From: Branchiostoma lanceolatum
Taxonomy: Eukaryota; Chordata; Leptocardii; Amphioxiformes; Branchiostomatidae
Reading direction: 5' to 3'
NCBI RefSeq assembly: GCF_035083965.1
Contig: NC_089738.1
Span: 8,396,734 to 8,460,733, forward strand
Length of the DNA: 64,000 nucleotides
The notes beneath the pieces are model-generated. The model saw only the letters and a program-made list of their open reading frames with translations. It did not search any database and was not told the DNA's origin. Each line of letters opens with the position of its first letter. The first letter of the stretch is position 1. This document shows positions 1-10,199 of this stretch, piece by piece. Made by a program: the position numbers and the translations under genes.

Positions 1-68
1 CTATTTGTACACAGTAAAGCAAGTAAGTCTCCTTCTAGAACGTACTTTGAATTTATCTATAGAATGGA

Positions 69-612
69 ATGTATCTAATTTTGTTGAGCATATTAAGAGG
101 GTGTATCAGCAACAAACATTGTCATTGTCCGCCTTTTTGGTGTTCACATACATGTGAATCGTTGCTCAATTGCGCTTTTGACAATATATTGACAATATAT
201 CAGAAGTATATTGATCTACAACAATTCATGCAAAACAAAGCAGCACGCCTGGTTCTACGCTGTGACTTCAAGTACAACCCCCAGTACAGTACAACATATC
301 CATACCTTTATGTCATTGCATACTGTGAAAAGCTACTAGTGAACACTAACTCTCAGTTCCTGGGGATCCTTGCCATGCAACAACCAGCAGTCCTCTACAA
401 CCAGTTGTTTTCTGTTACACATCAGCACAGCTTCCAAACAAATCATGCCAGCAAAAACAAATACATACTATTGAAACCAAAACTAACGCCATGAAAAAGA
501 CTTTCATAGACAGGTCCATACCCATATTGGACGATTTACCTTATGGCGTTCAGTCTTCTAGTAATTCGAAGTTTCGGCAATTGCTTTTCATGTATATAAA
601 TCAGTGTATTTG
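69..612 (+). pseudogene. Degenerate LINE reverse-transcriptase C-terminal fragment
   Basis: An open frame at 69-494 carries the motif NKAARLVLR, typical of the region after the reverse transcriptase domain in non-LTR retrotransposons of the CR1/Jockey type. It is followed by a QFLGILAMQQ-like stretch. After the stop near 494 the similarity continues in another frame (about 488-612) with a FIDRSIPI..DDLP motif resembling the usual C-terminal block of these ORF2 proteins, so the copy carries a frameshift or stop. An AATAAAG-containing stretch follows near 697. The 5' part of the element is missing. The assignment rests on motif recognition only. It is not a host gene. Confidence 0.45.
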
Positions 613-888
613 ATGTAGTTTGCATGTCTTATATTTGTGTGTTTTACATGTATGTCCAGGAAAATTATATTGCATGTTAGCTAAAGGACTTTGATAATAA
701 AGTATCAAAGTGCAAGATTTAAGCTCAAGAGACTAAATTATGGTAACGTTAATAATCTTAAGGAACTGTTTATCATGACCCCACAGCTATGACATAACTA
801 TTTGACCACTATCACAACATATTTGCATAGACAACATAACAGTCATGGCATGTCATGTCAGTTCTGTAATCGATCAGTAGCAAAAACT

Positions 889-1276
889 AGCCTCCTTCGC
901 AGACTTCTGGAGCGGCGGCGTTTATTTTTGGAGGTAACGCTGATTCACGATTTTCAACATGGGATAAAGTCCTCTATGTCGGGAAAGGGAGTTTTGCCAA
1001 GCCTCTACCAGGTTCCAGGCGTGGCTGGAAAGAGAAAAATCGGCCAAATAGCTAGAGGAGTTGGCCAGTCGATAGATACCGACGTGGAAAATTGTATCTA
1101 TCGCCTGGCCAACTCCTCTATTTGGCCGATTTCTACTCTTTTTAGCCACGTCTAATGGTAGAGGCTAAGTTTTGCCCGCCCCAGCATAGAGAACCTTAGC
1201 CCATGTGAAAATCGCGAAACAGCGCTCCCTCAAAAAACAAAAACGCCGCCGCTTCTGATGTCTGCGAAGGAGGCTA
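889..1276. mobile_element. Foldback MITE, about 388 bp
   Basis: The two halves are imperfect inverted copies of each other over almost the whole length. The outer ends pair (TAGCCTCCTTCGCAGAC near 889 against GTCTGCGAAGGAGGCTA near 1260-1276), as do the inner arms (AATCGGCCAAATAG near 1037 against CTATTTGGCCGATT near 1120). The spacer near 1080-1097 is only tens of bases. There is no coding capacity. AGTAGC occurs close to both ends, but the target-site duplication is not certain. Confidence 0.6.
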
Positions 1277-1572
1277 AGTAGCGACCATAATGAGATACTA
1301 GAAGATGGGTGGGACGATCGCGAGCTGAATGCACGTGGGAATGTTTCTGTAACAGTTACTAGCTCGTTTGTACAACTACCAAAGGTCATAGGTCACTTTT
1401 ATAATGTGTCAAAAGGGGGCAGTTTTAAACGTGTTGGGTTAAGAATTTAGGGTCATATATAGCGGTAATTAAAGCATGTACTTCAGTGTCTCTACTCTGT
1501 GGTATCAAATGAAATTAAACACTAAAACATTTTACCGCAAAGTCTTCGAGTGACTTAAACTCAGATACAAAA

Positions 1573-1812
1573 GTACTGTAATTCTTGTTTCTTTCGCTGT
1601 AACTTTATGTTCACTGTGTTCACGGTCACCCCTGTATCGTGAACTTATCATTACCGTGAAAAAATCTGTTGTAATAATTTATGATTCCTTCACACATCCG
1701 TTATGTAAATCACTTTGCCGCCACCCTGAAGTTAAAGTTCAGTGAAAATCTCCATTTTCCTTGCACCATGAAATGTTGCTACCGCGAAGATGAAGTGAAT
1801 TACAGTATGGTG
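1573..1812. mobile_element. Short element with TACTGTAATTC terminal inverted repeats
   Basis: The left end reads TACTGTAATTC and the right end GAATTACAGTA, an inverted pair about 235 bp apart with no coding frame between. The ends resemble those of the elements at 41821 and 50328, so it may be a diverged member of that family. Arm similarity inside the element is weak. Confidence 0.35.
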
Positions 1813-2589
1813 CGTTTCCTTATGCCAGAGATGAACAACCTAAAATATGTTTGATATGTAATAAGTCCGTTCATTATATCTCTTGTGCAATTCATATACA
1901 AGCGGCCCCGCCATCTGAAACTACGAGTAAATCGGTATTTCTTTATCCCATTACCATGCTGACATTTCACAATCCTAGATTCGTCGTGCAATATTTTCTC
2001 TCAGTTGGACCAGTAAGCTGTCTGAGAAATGATGGGAGGGGGGCGGTATAACGAAAAGGAAACACAACAATTGGAACATTACAATGTATCCCTAAACTAA
2101 TAAAGACACTTAGATAACGTTAATGAAAGAGTCTACTACCCACCTCTGTTGTCCTGGCGTGCTTCTTTGACGATGGATGAATGTCTACGGCTGGGAAAAT
2201 TCTTCTAATGCAGCCGCGGACGAACAATGGTACTATTAGTTACGGACAGGTAAAAAAGCGAGCGTGGGTGGTTAGTAAGGCCGTGTATTACCTATCTAAA
2301 GTGGCGGGAGTGGTTCTCGTATTCCCGGCTCTTCACTTTGATGCTATGATGACACCGCCCTCTGTTCAAGCCGTACCACTGAAGACGGGCACTGTTACGT
2401 TTCAAGTGGGTCAGAGATTCTCACGGCTCTTAATTATGGAGGGACAAGAAGCTAAATGTCGGGGCAGTTGAAAAACGTCCAAGAGAACAATGTGCACCGC
2501 CCAGTTGTGTCATATCGGGTGGTTATGTACCAGAATATAGGCTGAGTTGGAATGCATCTGTTTACATAACGTTACACCCCTTTTCTACC

Positions 2590-2800
2590 AGGGCGGCGAC
2601 CTCGCTAAGACCACACTGCGACTTGATTTAACAGAGCGCTCGACGTATTTCAATTTCATTCAATTTTCTATAATAAAAAAGAAACAATTTTTTTTTTACG
2701 TTTTGTGGGTTTTGTTTACATTTACATTTTTGCGTGATATGCCAATTAAGAAAAGTCGAGAGTTACACAAATCCAATTTAGGTCACAGCGAGATCTCAGC
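2590..2800 (+). repeat. Dispersed repeat (GGCGACCTCGCT... family)
   Basis: The segment GGCGACCTCGCT.. with AACAGAGCGCTC and a downstream TTTTACG(C)TTTGTG block recurs at about 6240-6345, and a related form lies near 29145-29225. Shared ACACAAATCCAATTTAGG words near 2768 recur near 7511. Related fragments with GCGGCACATTGGCG are seen near 46385. These are scattered copies of a non-coding repeat, probably a transposon derivative. Confidence 0.4.
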
Positions 2801-4648
2801 GCGATCGACGTCTAGTGAAATAGGGGCCTTAGCAGTCGTGGGATGGAAACACCAAAGAATAAAATCTCGGATACTTTCTACTCGCCAAAAATTCCGACCA
2901 TTCAACGGCTCCACCTGACGCTCAGACTTATATTGCACCGTTTAGTAATGTAACAATACTTAATATGTACAGCATTCTGAAAGAAAACTCGAATCTTTAG
3001 ATAAATAGATAACGGAAACACCGTTGCATTATAAACATCTTATTGTTTCAAGAAATAGCTGTGAAATTTGAATGTGGGGGGATGGTAGCCGTTCAGAAAA
3101 TGGTAATTCATAGTAAATGTATACTCGATCAGTTGCATGCGAACGGAATTACATGTACCTTTATTACCTAATATCCCATTGTTTTGTTAATGAAATATCT
3201 CAAATATTACCATTCTCGATATGAAGATATCGCATTGTCGAAATCAGATCGATTCGAATGAGCCTCAAACTCAAAAACCCTATAGGAGCCTTTCGCAATT
3301 TTCCAATTCCTGAAAAGACCGAAATCTGGCAATTTGACGGTCGTTTTACTACTTTTTCGGTGGCGGCCAAGAGCGGTACTGCAGATAAGGCTCTCATAGG
3401 GGATGTAGTCCTACTAATTAGAATACGAAAATATACATGGCATTAGGTTTACAACCAGTGACTATTTTCCCAAACAGGTCTGGACGTATTTTATTACATC
3501 TAGAATGACCTTTAGGACTTTGTAAAACACGAATGAACATATAAAGGGTGGATTTTTAATCGCTGGCTAGGAGGACCATGTCACTCTGTGACTGTCTGTA
3601 GAAGCGCCACCTACATTAATGTGCACATCACTTCTTGTACGTAATGAGAAGGCCATGGGCATATATGGGTGTATGTGAACATCGTACTCTTTCCCTCAAA
3701 GACTTTAACCTTTTTCTCTACTGTCTATCCGTTTTACCTCATTGTCATCGCTTTGTATCACTGAAATCTTCCTAAGCAGCTCCTATCTTTCTTCAAGATT
3801 TTTCTAATGGATTTTTCAAATCAATTCTCATTATTATTTGCACACATTGGACAAAACTACATTCTACCTTACTGACCAAAAAAGAAACATCTGAGAAAAG
3901 ACAATGCACAAGGATAACAGATATTCCGTAACGCATTTATTTCTATGACATGATATGGGATTGCTATAACACGTGTGATCAAATTAGAAGTTGTTGTGGT
4001 ACGTATATCTTCTAGCAAATTCAGTTTCAAGTCCATGTAATAAATCACAAATAATTCACGAGACTTCATATTTGCTTGTACCTATCCGGTATTTTTCTAT
4101 GTGATACATAACTGATAAGATAACATAACAAACCGATAACTTCGAATCTGCTAAGCGCCTTGGGAAAAACGCTAAAGCCTGGAATCCTTCATCGTAATTC
4201 ACAAGCATTTTAAAATACAAGCAGAAGTTTTAAATTGTTTAAAAGTCGCTTTCTAAATCAATTCGATATCATTTATTCAGTTGGAAACTATTTGTATATC
4301 TGATCTGATTATTGATAAAAAAATGAAATTTAAAGTGATATATGGGGAAAATTGAAAATACAAGAAAAAACACCAATTATGGTATTCACTGCATTCAGAA
4401 CAACCTAACTTTGATTAGATAAAGTGCCTAACGTTACGCTTGTCACCATAAGTCTTCCTGGGTACAAATAATTAAGATCATACTGTTCTAAACATTTCAC
4501 CCTATTGGTATGATTGAAAACATAAATAGAAATGAAATATGATATTCACTAAGTCACGACAGGCTAATGTTGACTAGATAACTTCAAGAAGTTCCTAATC
4601 ATAGCAATAGATTGTAATGTAATTATAGATTAGGTTGAAAACATTTTC
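2801..4648. other. Non-coding stretch downstream of LTD-A
   Basis: This AT-rich stretch holds only short chance ORFs with no recognisable domain. It should include the 3' UTR of the minus-strand gene ending at 4649. A possible AATAAA signal on the minus strand lies at 4272-4277. Confidence 0.4.
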
Positions 4649-4748
4649 TTATAACTCCAGGCCTTCTTCTTGAGGTTTGCGGTCTTTGTTCTTCACAGCG
4701 TTGTACGCCAGGGAAAATACGTCATCTCCTCTGGACGGGCCCATCCTC
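4649..4748 (-). CDS. LTD-A terminal exon: cytoplasmic tail
   Basis: The acceptor CCCCTAACAG precedes this 100-nt exon, which takes up the phase-2 end of either transmembrane exon and runs to TAA. It encodes about 33 residues: an arginine-rich stop-transfer start, then SLAYNAV, then KNKD and a short acidic end. The YNAV segment fits the YxxPhi type of sorting or SH2-binding motif and lines up with IAYNNM in the tail of LTD-B. The exon was found by scanning for an in-phase acceptor, so transcript support would be useful. Confidence 0.65.
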
Positions 4749-7700
4749 CTGTTAGGGGTGGATGCAATAAAGTTTTAATAAGTTTCCTGAATCTTTTTAT
4801 TTTATTGGTTTGGCTGTTCAGCACGCATAGCCAGGGCTGTCTAACTAGCCTGTGGCTATTACAAAGGGCTAGCCCTGCTGACAAAGACAATACAAATGGA
4901 ATTTAACATGTACATAATAACAATAATGATAAGTTCCACTGCAGTACCGTATGAAGTCTCCAGGAGGCCCATTCTCAAAACTGACCTACGTCATACCAAC
5001 ACCCATCCACCTATCAAATATCATGAAAATCCATGAACAGCTTTTCGAGTCATGCTGTTTACATAAAACGCACATGCATTCACAGCCACTCTGCCATAGC
5101 AAACTGAAATCATCATTTCTGACGAAAGGAAAGATTCGTAATACATTAAGAGAGATGCTATCCTAGTTCTTATATAGATGCTGTAGTACTGTATTCCTGG
5201 GCTAAAACTGAAAGCTGAAACTGTGTACTTACCGTCGACGGTAGAGGATGAAGCCTCCGATACTGGCAACAGCCACGGCAACCCCCACTACAATCACAAT
5301 GGCCGCCACAGTACCGCCTGAAGACTTACCTGTGCGAGAGGAAAATGATAAAGTGTGAACAGTGTTCTTACCGTCGACGGTAGATAATAAAGCCAATAAT
5401 ACTGGCAACAGCCACGGCAACTCCTAACACAATGGCCGCCACAGTACCGCCTGAAGATTTACCTGTACGAGAGCAAAATTATAAAAACAAACGTCGTTAG
5501 AAACATAATCACTTCCAACAATCAATTCTTTGTGTGCAAGGTTTGATGCTATCTTGGAATGTGTGACCACTTAACGTCAGTTAGACGGTTTGAGCCCCGG
5601 TTACACATAGCCGAACATGGCTCCGACCACCCTCCAACCAAGGTTGCAGTACGTTGAGAACAGTCTGACAAGTTTTAGATTAATAAAAAGTCAATTTTGA
5701 CTCCCAAACACGCACACCCTGGCCACTACTGACTTACTCCCAACCACCAGCCAACAACTATTCAATCCATTCAAAACCTCCGGTCTATAGCCAAATGTTT
5801 TCAACATTTCAAAACAATTCGGCTGGCGTAGCTGGCAACCACAGCCGACCAAGCTCCCGAACCACTCCCAACCATACTTGGAGCTCGAGGAAGGTCGCGA
5901 GGCCATGTTCGGCTATGTGTAACTGGGGCTTAATGATAACATACTTTAAACGGTTAAAAGTCGCAGGTAACAGTAAACAACGCTACCGGTAATAATATAC
6001 TACTTGTTCGCATGCGAGAAAAGAAATAACTTTACATGGCGAAACAATGTCTTGTTATGATTATCCACGATGTAGAATAACACTGTTGTAACGACCAAGC
6101 GTGCGTGTTTTCTTTGTAGAGCACAACATCGCATCGAGTGTTCCGGCGTTATGTACAAACAAACAAACCGGTTCAGAGGTTAAATGGTTTGTTTTTTCAT
6201 CGCAGTGTACATGAAATATACCTACGGGTGTCTCACTGGACCCGCGGAACGTTGGCGACCTCGCTGCGACCGAGCAATTTAACAGAGCGCTCAACGAATT
6301 TCATCGATGAAAAAACTACTCTTTTTTACGCTTTGTGTTCTTTGTTACTCCGGGAAGGAGGAATACCTCCTTCTGGGAGTATTGGGAACGCATTTGTTTG
6401 CGCGTTCGCAGCTATAACTCACGATCCCGTTGTCGCATTGGTGTGTAACTTGGCATATCGTTTGCCTGGTTCGGCGTGGTGATGCACAATAGCTTTGTTA
6501 CACCATAACTACTTTAAACGTCAATCCAATATCGTAATTGCACCCCTATAATTAATGCTATGTCCCACTGCCCTGCCATAGGGACCATGTTATAATCCGT
6601 TATGCATGACTGGAATACTTCAGGCAGATACGGGGTATAAATCTTCCTTACTTGCTGTGATCGTATAGTCACTGTTACATTGAAAAATAGACAACGTGCA
6701 TCACCACACGCAACCTAGCAAACGATATACCAAGTTACATACCAATGCGGCAACGGGAATTGTGAGTTTTAGCTGCGAACATGTGCAAATTGAGCTCCAG
6801 TCTGTGTATTAAGTATGCCGTGTCCCTCGCAACTCGCATACAGTATGTGCGCACGGGACGGACGATGCATTTTTACGCACAGTGTGAAAATGGCAAATCT
6901 CTGGACCTTCAAACTTACCACACTTGTAGTTTATAATACGGAGGCTGTGACAATGTAAAAAGTTTACGCAGGGGATGAAAGATTGTTGAGAAATATCTCT
7001 CAGAAAAGTGCGCGCGCCAGTGTCACTTCCGGGTGGTTAGATCCGGTGACCTTTGACCTTCGTGAAATGTTATGATAATATAAATTAGCCTTTTTTATTA
7101 CAAATAGCTTGATAGCTATAGATCAGGCCGGCCTGCAATAAATTGTGGAAAGAGGATTTACTGCATATTTGTGATTTCTGATACATCTTAGTTGTAAGGC
7201 TGAATGGTTCGTTGATAATTGAAAAGGGGCCATCTAGATCTAACTTTGTGACTTTTCCCGGAATTTCTAGATCCCATCTGTGCCATGCTGTAAAAACATA
7301 CTTTTCAGCAGGTTGACCACTTCTGTATTGAAAGAAAAAGATAAACAAACACTTTTTCTTTACTTGCTCTAAAACACTGAGCAGAGATGCAATTTGTGTG
7401 GGTCAATACTTGTACATACTATAAATACTTCACGGAGAATTGTGTCCTACGGACTCTTGTTGTCTTTTTAGTCATACTTGTATATTTCGCATGATATTCC
7501 TCTTATAAAGTCAAGAGTAACACAAATCCAATTTAGGACGCAGCGACGCCGCCAACGTGCCGCAGATTCAGTGACATACCCGCTTTAGTAAAATGACAGA
7601 AGGAATACAACTTTTAGAACTATAACTAAAGAGCTATTGTGCTAATTGCGGATCCCAAATAAAGTCAAAGAACCTTAAAAAGTTTTCTAAAAAAAGTAGA

Positions 7701-9603
7701 GCTAGTAGATCTTGTACTCACCTTGGGTAGCTGAGGCCTGGGAGGCTGGCACGCCTGGCTTGTTTGGGATGTAGTTCTCGCACATGTTCGGCATGCGGGG
7801 GCTGGCCTTTACAAGTTTTCTGTTCCACTGGCCAAAATTGATGGGCTCGTTTCCTCCACACCGACCCAGGGACAGTACAATGTCACGAGGATCTACCGCA
7901 ACGTCGTCATACAGAGGGTCATTTCCCGGCGCTAGCGCCTCTTGGACCTTCTCGCTTCCTGCCCAGTTCTTTGAAGAGTAAACAATCCCGTCTATCAAGT
8001 AGTTGAACGTTAGAGGCATCCCGACAAAGTACGAACCACCAGGATCGTAGTACAGTCCAACGCCCCCCTCCCCACCTAAAATGGCGTCGTCATACTTGTC
8101 AAGTTTGTGGTCTGGGATGAGAGTTGGATTGTCTGGAGCGATGATGAAGTAATCGTTAGGACGGATGGTGTAGCCGGTTAGGTCGATCGCGAGGTATGCC
8201 AAGTTGTTTTCACCGTTGTAGAAGACTATGTAGACGGAGTCCAGAGTGACAACGCTCGTCCCAGGGTTGTACAACTCCACAAACTCCTTTGCAGAGGACG
8301 GGTTGTTGGCGCTGAATTCGTTGATGACAACTTTCGGTGCGTTCACCGAGCAGTTGTTCCTACTGCCCGGGGTGGGGTAGGAGACGACGAACTGTGACAT
8401 ACTGCGGCTTGCTAGGCCTTTACACCGGCTTAAGGACTCGTCTACCTCCCCGGGGTTTGTATCAGAGTCCTCGTGCAAGGCTTGTTGTCCTGGAGTGAGT
8501 GTCTGTAGGATTGTGTTCGTACCGTCCCAAGTGCCGACGGAATAGACGACCGCGTCAAGCAGGCTGTCTGCCGTGACCTCCATCAGTTCGTAAATGCGTG
8601 AGTCCGGGCTGTAGTAAAGCGCGACGCCGTCCTCACGGTTTCCCAGGATGTTCTGTCTGTCAATAACGTAGTCCGGACGAGGGACTAGCTCACCGGAACC
8701 CACGACGAAATACCCCTTAGCAGTGATCTGTCTCCCCGTCAAATCCACGACTTGGGACGCCCAGTTCTTGTCCCCGTCGTACAGGACAAGATACACGGCA
8801 TCTAGTGAGATGTCTTCATCACCAGGGTTGTATAGCTCGATAAATTCTTTCGCATCACGATATGAAGGATTGTCCGCGTTGACTTCGTTGATGACGATGT
8901 TTGGTTTGGGCGGAGAGCGGCAGTCGTTGGCACCTCCAGGGGATGGATAGGTGGAGCGGAAGAGGGACAAGGTTAGGGGAGTCATGCCGCCACATCTGCT
9001 GACAGAAACGTCGACGATACCGCTTTCCAGGACTTCTAACTGTCCAGGTACCAGTGCGCTGGTTAACGGACTGTTGTTTATGTTGGCATGTTTGGTGTAC
9101 ACGACTACGTCCATTAGATTTTCTTTCGTCGGCGGCATTCGCTTGGTGTACGCGGAAGGTGTGCCGTAGTACAGGGCTACGGCGTCCGGACCGTTCTGTA
9201 AGATGTCCCGCCCTTTTTCAAGAACAAGGTTCGGTCGCGGAGTCACGTTTGAAGAGCCGATGACGAAGTATCCGTGAGGTTGGATGGCGTGTTGGCTGAG
9301 GTCTATGACGTCATACGCCCGCTGGAGGACGCTGCCGTCGTACAGAACGATGACGTAACCCTGTAACAAGATGGCGCGGTTTTCGGTGTTGTAGAGCTCT
9401 ATGAACTCTTGGTCGTTGTCGGATGACGGGTTGGCGGCGTTGACTTCGCTGATGATGATGATGAGGGGTGTGTCAGCGTCACGAACGTGTACGTCATGGG
9501 TTCTGACGTCACGGGTCCTTACGTCATGGTTGTTCACGGTGTTTGATGCACCACAGTGGGTGGAGCCCACGCCCAGCAAGACGAGAAACAAAACTAGTCC
9601 CAT
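4649..9603 (-). CDS. LTD-A: type I membrane protein with three lamin-tail-domain-like units
   Basis: I rebuilt three coding exons: 9603-7722, one transmembrane exon (5462-5372 or 5329-5233), and 4748-4649. The product is 690 or 692 aa. A signal peptide (MGLVLFLVLLGVGS) is followed by a short DVRT-rich linker. Three LTD-like units lie at about residues 47-228, 235-418 and 424-608. Each has an INEVNADNP-like start, an EFIELYNP block, a YFVIGS block, a GVALYY block, and an end carrying SRC..G and a second Cys after PTPG..N. A single transmembrane helix and a short basic-start tail ending at TAA complete it. The LTD is an Ig-like fold known from nuclear lamins and from secreted bacterial proteins. 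Here the signal peptide and membrane exon put it outside the cell. Ligand and function are unknown. All exon phases agree (1/1, then 2/2). It could also be read as an adhesion or scaffold protein, but nothing proves that. Confidence 0.8.
5233..5329 (-). CDS. LTD-A alternative transmembrane exon B
   Basis: A 97-nt exon bordered by CGCACAG acceptor and GTAAGTAC donor. It enters in phase 1 and leaves in phase 2. It encodes GKSSGGTVAA, then a valine-rich hydrophobic helix, then YRRR as stop-transfer. It is near identical to exon A at 5372-5462 but two codons longer. Confidence 0.75.
5372..5462 (-). CDS. LTD-A alternative transmembrane exon A
   Basis: A 91-nt exon with CGTACAG acceptor and GTAAGAAC donor, phase 1 to phase 2. 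It encodes GKSSGGTVAAIVLGVAVAVA and an isoleucine-rich continuation ending in YRRR. It duplicates exon B. Only 42 nt separate the two, and splicing both in would break the frame, so they should be used one at a time. Confidence 0.75.
5591..5934. mobile_element. MITE-like element with about 30-bp inverted ends, in an LTD-A intron
   Basis: The left end AGCCCCGGTTACACATAGCC and the right end GGCTATGTGTAACTGGGGCT are inverted copies; the match extends inward through CGAACATGGC. The interior has no coding frame. It sits in the intron between the big LTD exon and the transmembrane exons. Confidence 0.55.
6235..6345 (+). repeat. Dispersed repeat copy (GGCGACCTCGCTGCGACC)
   Basis: This copy has GGCGACCTCGCTGCGACCG, then AACAGAGCGCTCAACG and a TTTTTTACGCTTTGTG block. 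The same order of blocks is seen near 2590-2710 and 29145-29225. Confidence 0.4.
6395..6790. repeat. Long inverted repeat with about 95-bp arms
   Basis: The arm at about 6395-6486 (with CCCGTTGTCGCATTGGTGTG and GTGGTGATGCAC) is repeated in reverse complement at about 6693-6790 (GTGCATCACCAC ... CAATGCGGCAACGGG). About 206 bp separate them. It lies in an LTD-A intron and looks like a foldback element. Confidence 0.5.
7722..9603 (-). CDS. LTD-A first coding exon (signal peptide and three LTD units)
   Basis: The ATG at 9603 is chosen because a hydrophobic signal peptide follows at once and an acceptor (TTCCACAG) lies 13 nt upstream, so a non-coding leader exon is spliced just before the start. 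The donor CAAG|GTGAGT ends the exon at 7722 in phase 1. All three LTD units are encoded without an interrupting intron, unlike LTD-C. Confidence 0.85.
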
Positions 9604-10001
9604 CGCCTTCTAGGTGCTGTGGAAAAAAAATCACCAAACGTCAGAACCATTTTTGTTATAAAGAATAAGCAACAAGCTACAACAAACTTAGAAGCTTTTG
9701 AATTAGAGTAACGAACGTTTTTATGCTATCTTTATCCGATGTACACATTTACCAGTACGACGACAGAGAAACAATAAACGGACATAGGACAGGCAAGTGT
9801 AGAGTGCTCAAAAGACAAAAAAAGACGAGGAGGTTGGGGAGGGAATTATTAGGTAAACAATATTTTACGTAACGAACTACAGGTCACAAATGACCATCTC
9901 AACAGCCCTAAACATCTCCCACACAAAAGCGGTACTTTGCACAGCTAACTTTTACAGAGAAACGTTAAGAGTACATTAGGCAGTAGACGATAGACACATA
10001 C

Positions 10002-10160
10002 CTTTTCGAACAGATAGACTCTTGAATCAGAAACAGTTCGTCTTCTGTAATTGTACGACTGGGAGAACACAGAAGTTCCGACTGTATTGGGACACCGTGA
10101 GAACGAACCTAGCGTGGGCGAACTGCCGCTCTCTGTGAGTCCTGAGCGATGTCAAAGTGT
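10002..10160 (-). promoter_or_regulatory. Likely 5' UTR exon of LTD-A
   Basis: A donor-like GAAAAG|GTATGTG sits at 10002/10001 on the minus strand, 386 nt upstream of the acceptor before the LTD-A start. A TATA box-like sequence lies just upstream. The upper boundary is estimated from the usual 25-30 nt TATA-to-start distance. Confidence 0.35.
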
Positions 10161-10183
10161 AATCTCTTAGGAAAACACGGGTC

Positions 10184-10192
10184 GTTTTTATA
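10184..10192 (-). promoter_or_regulatory. TATA-box-like element upstream of LTD-A
   Basis: The minus strand reads TATAAAAAC here, in a sensible position for a leader exon ending at 10002. This is a sequence match only. Confidence 0.4.
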
Positions 10193-10199
10193 ATGCATT

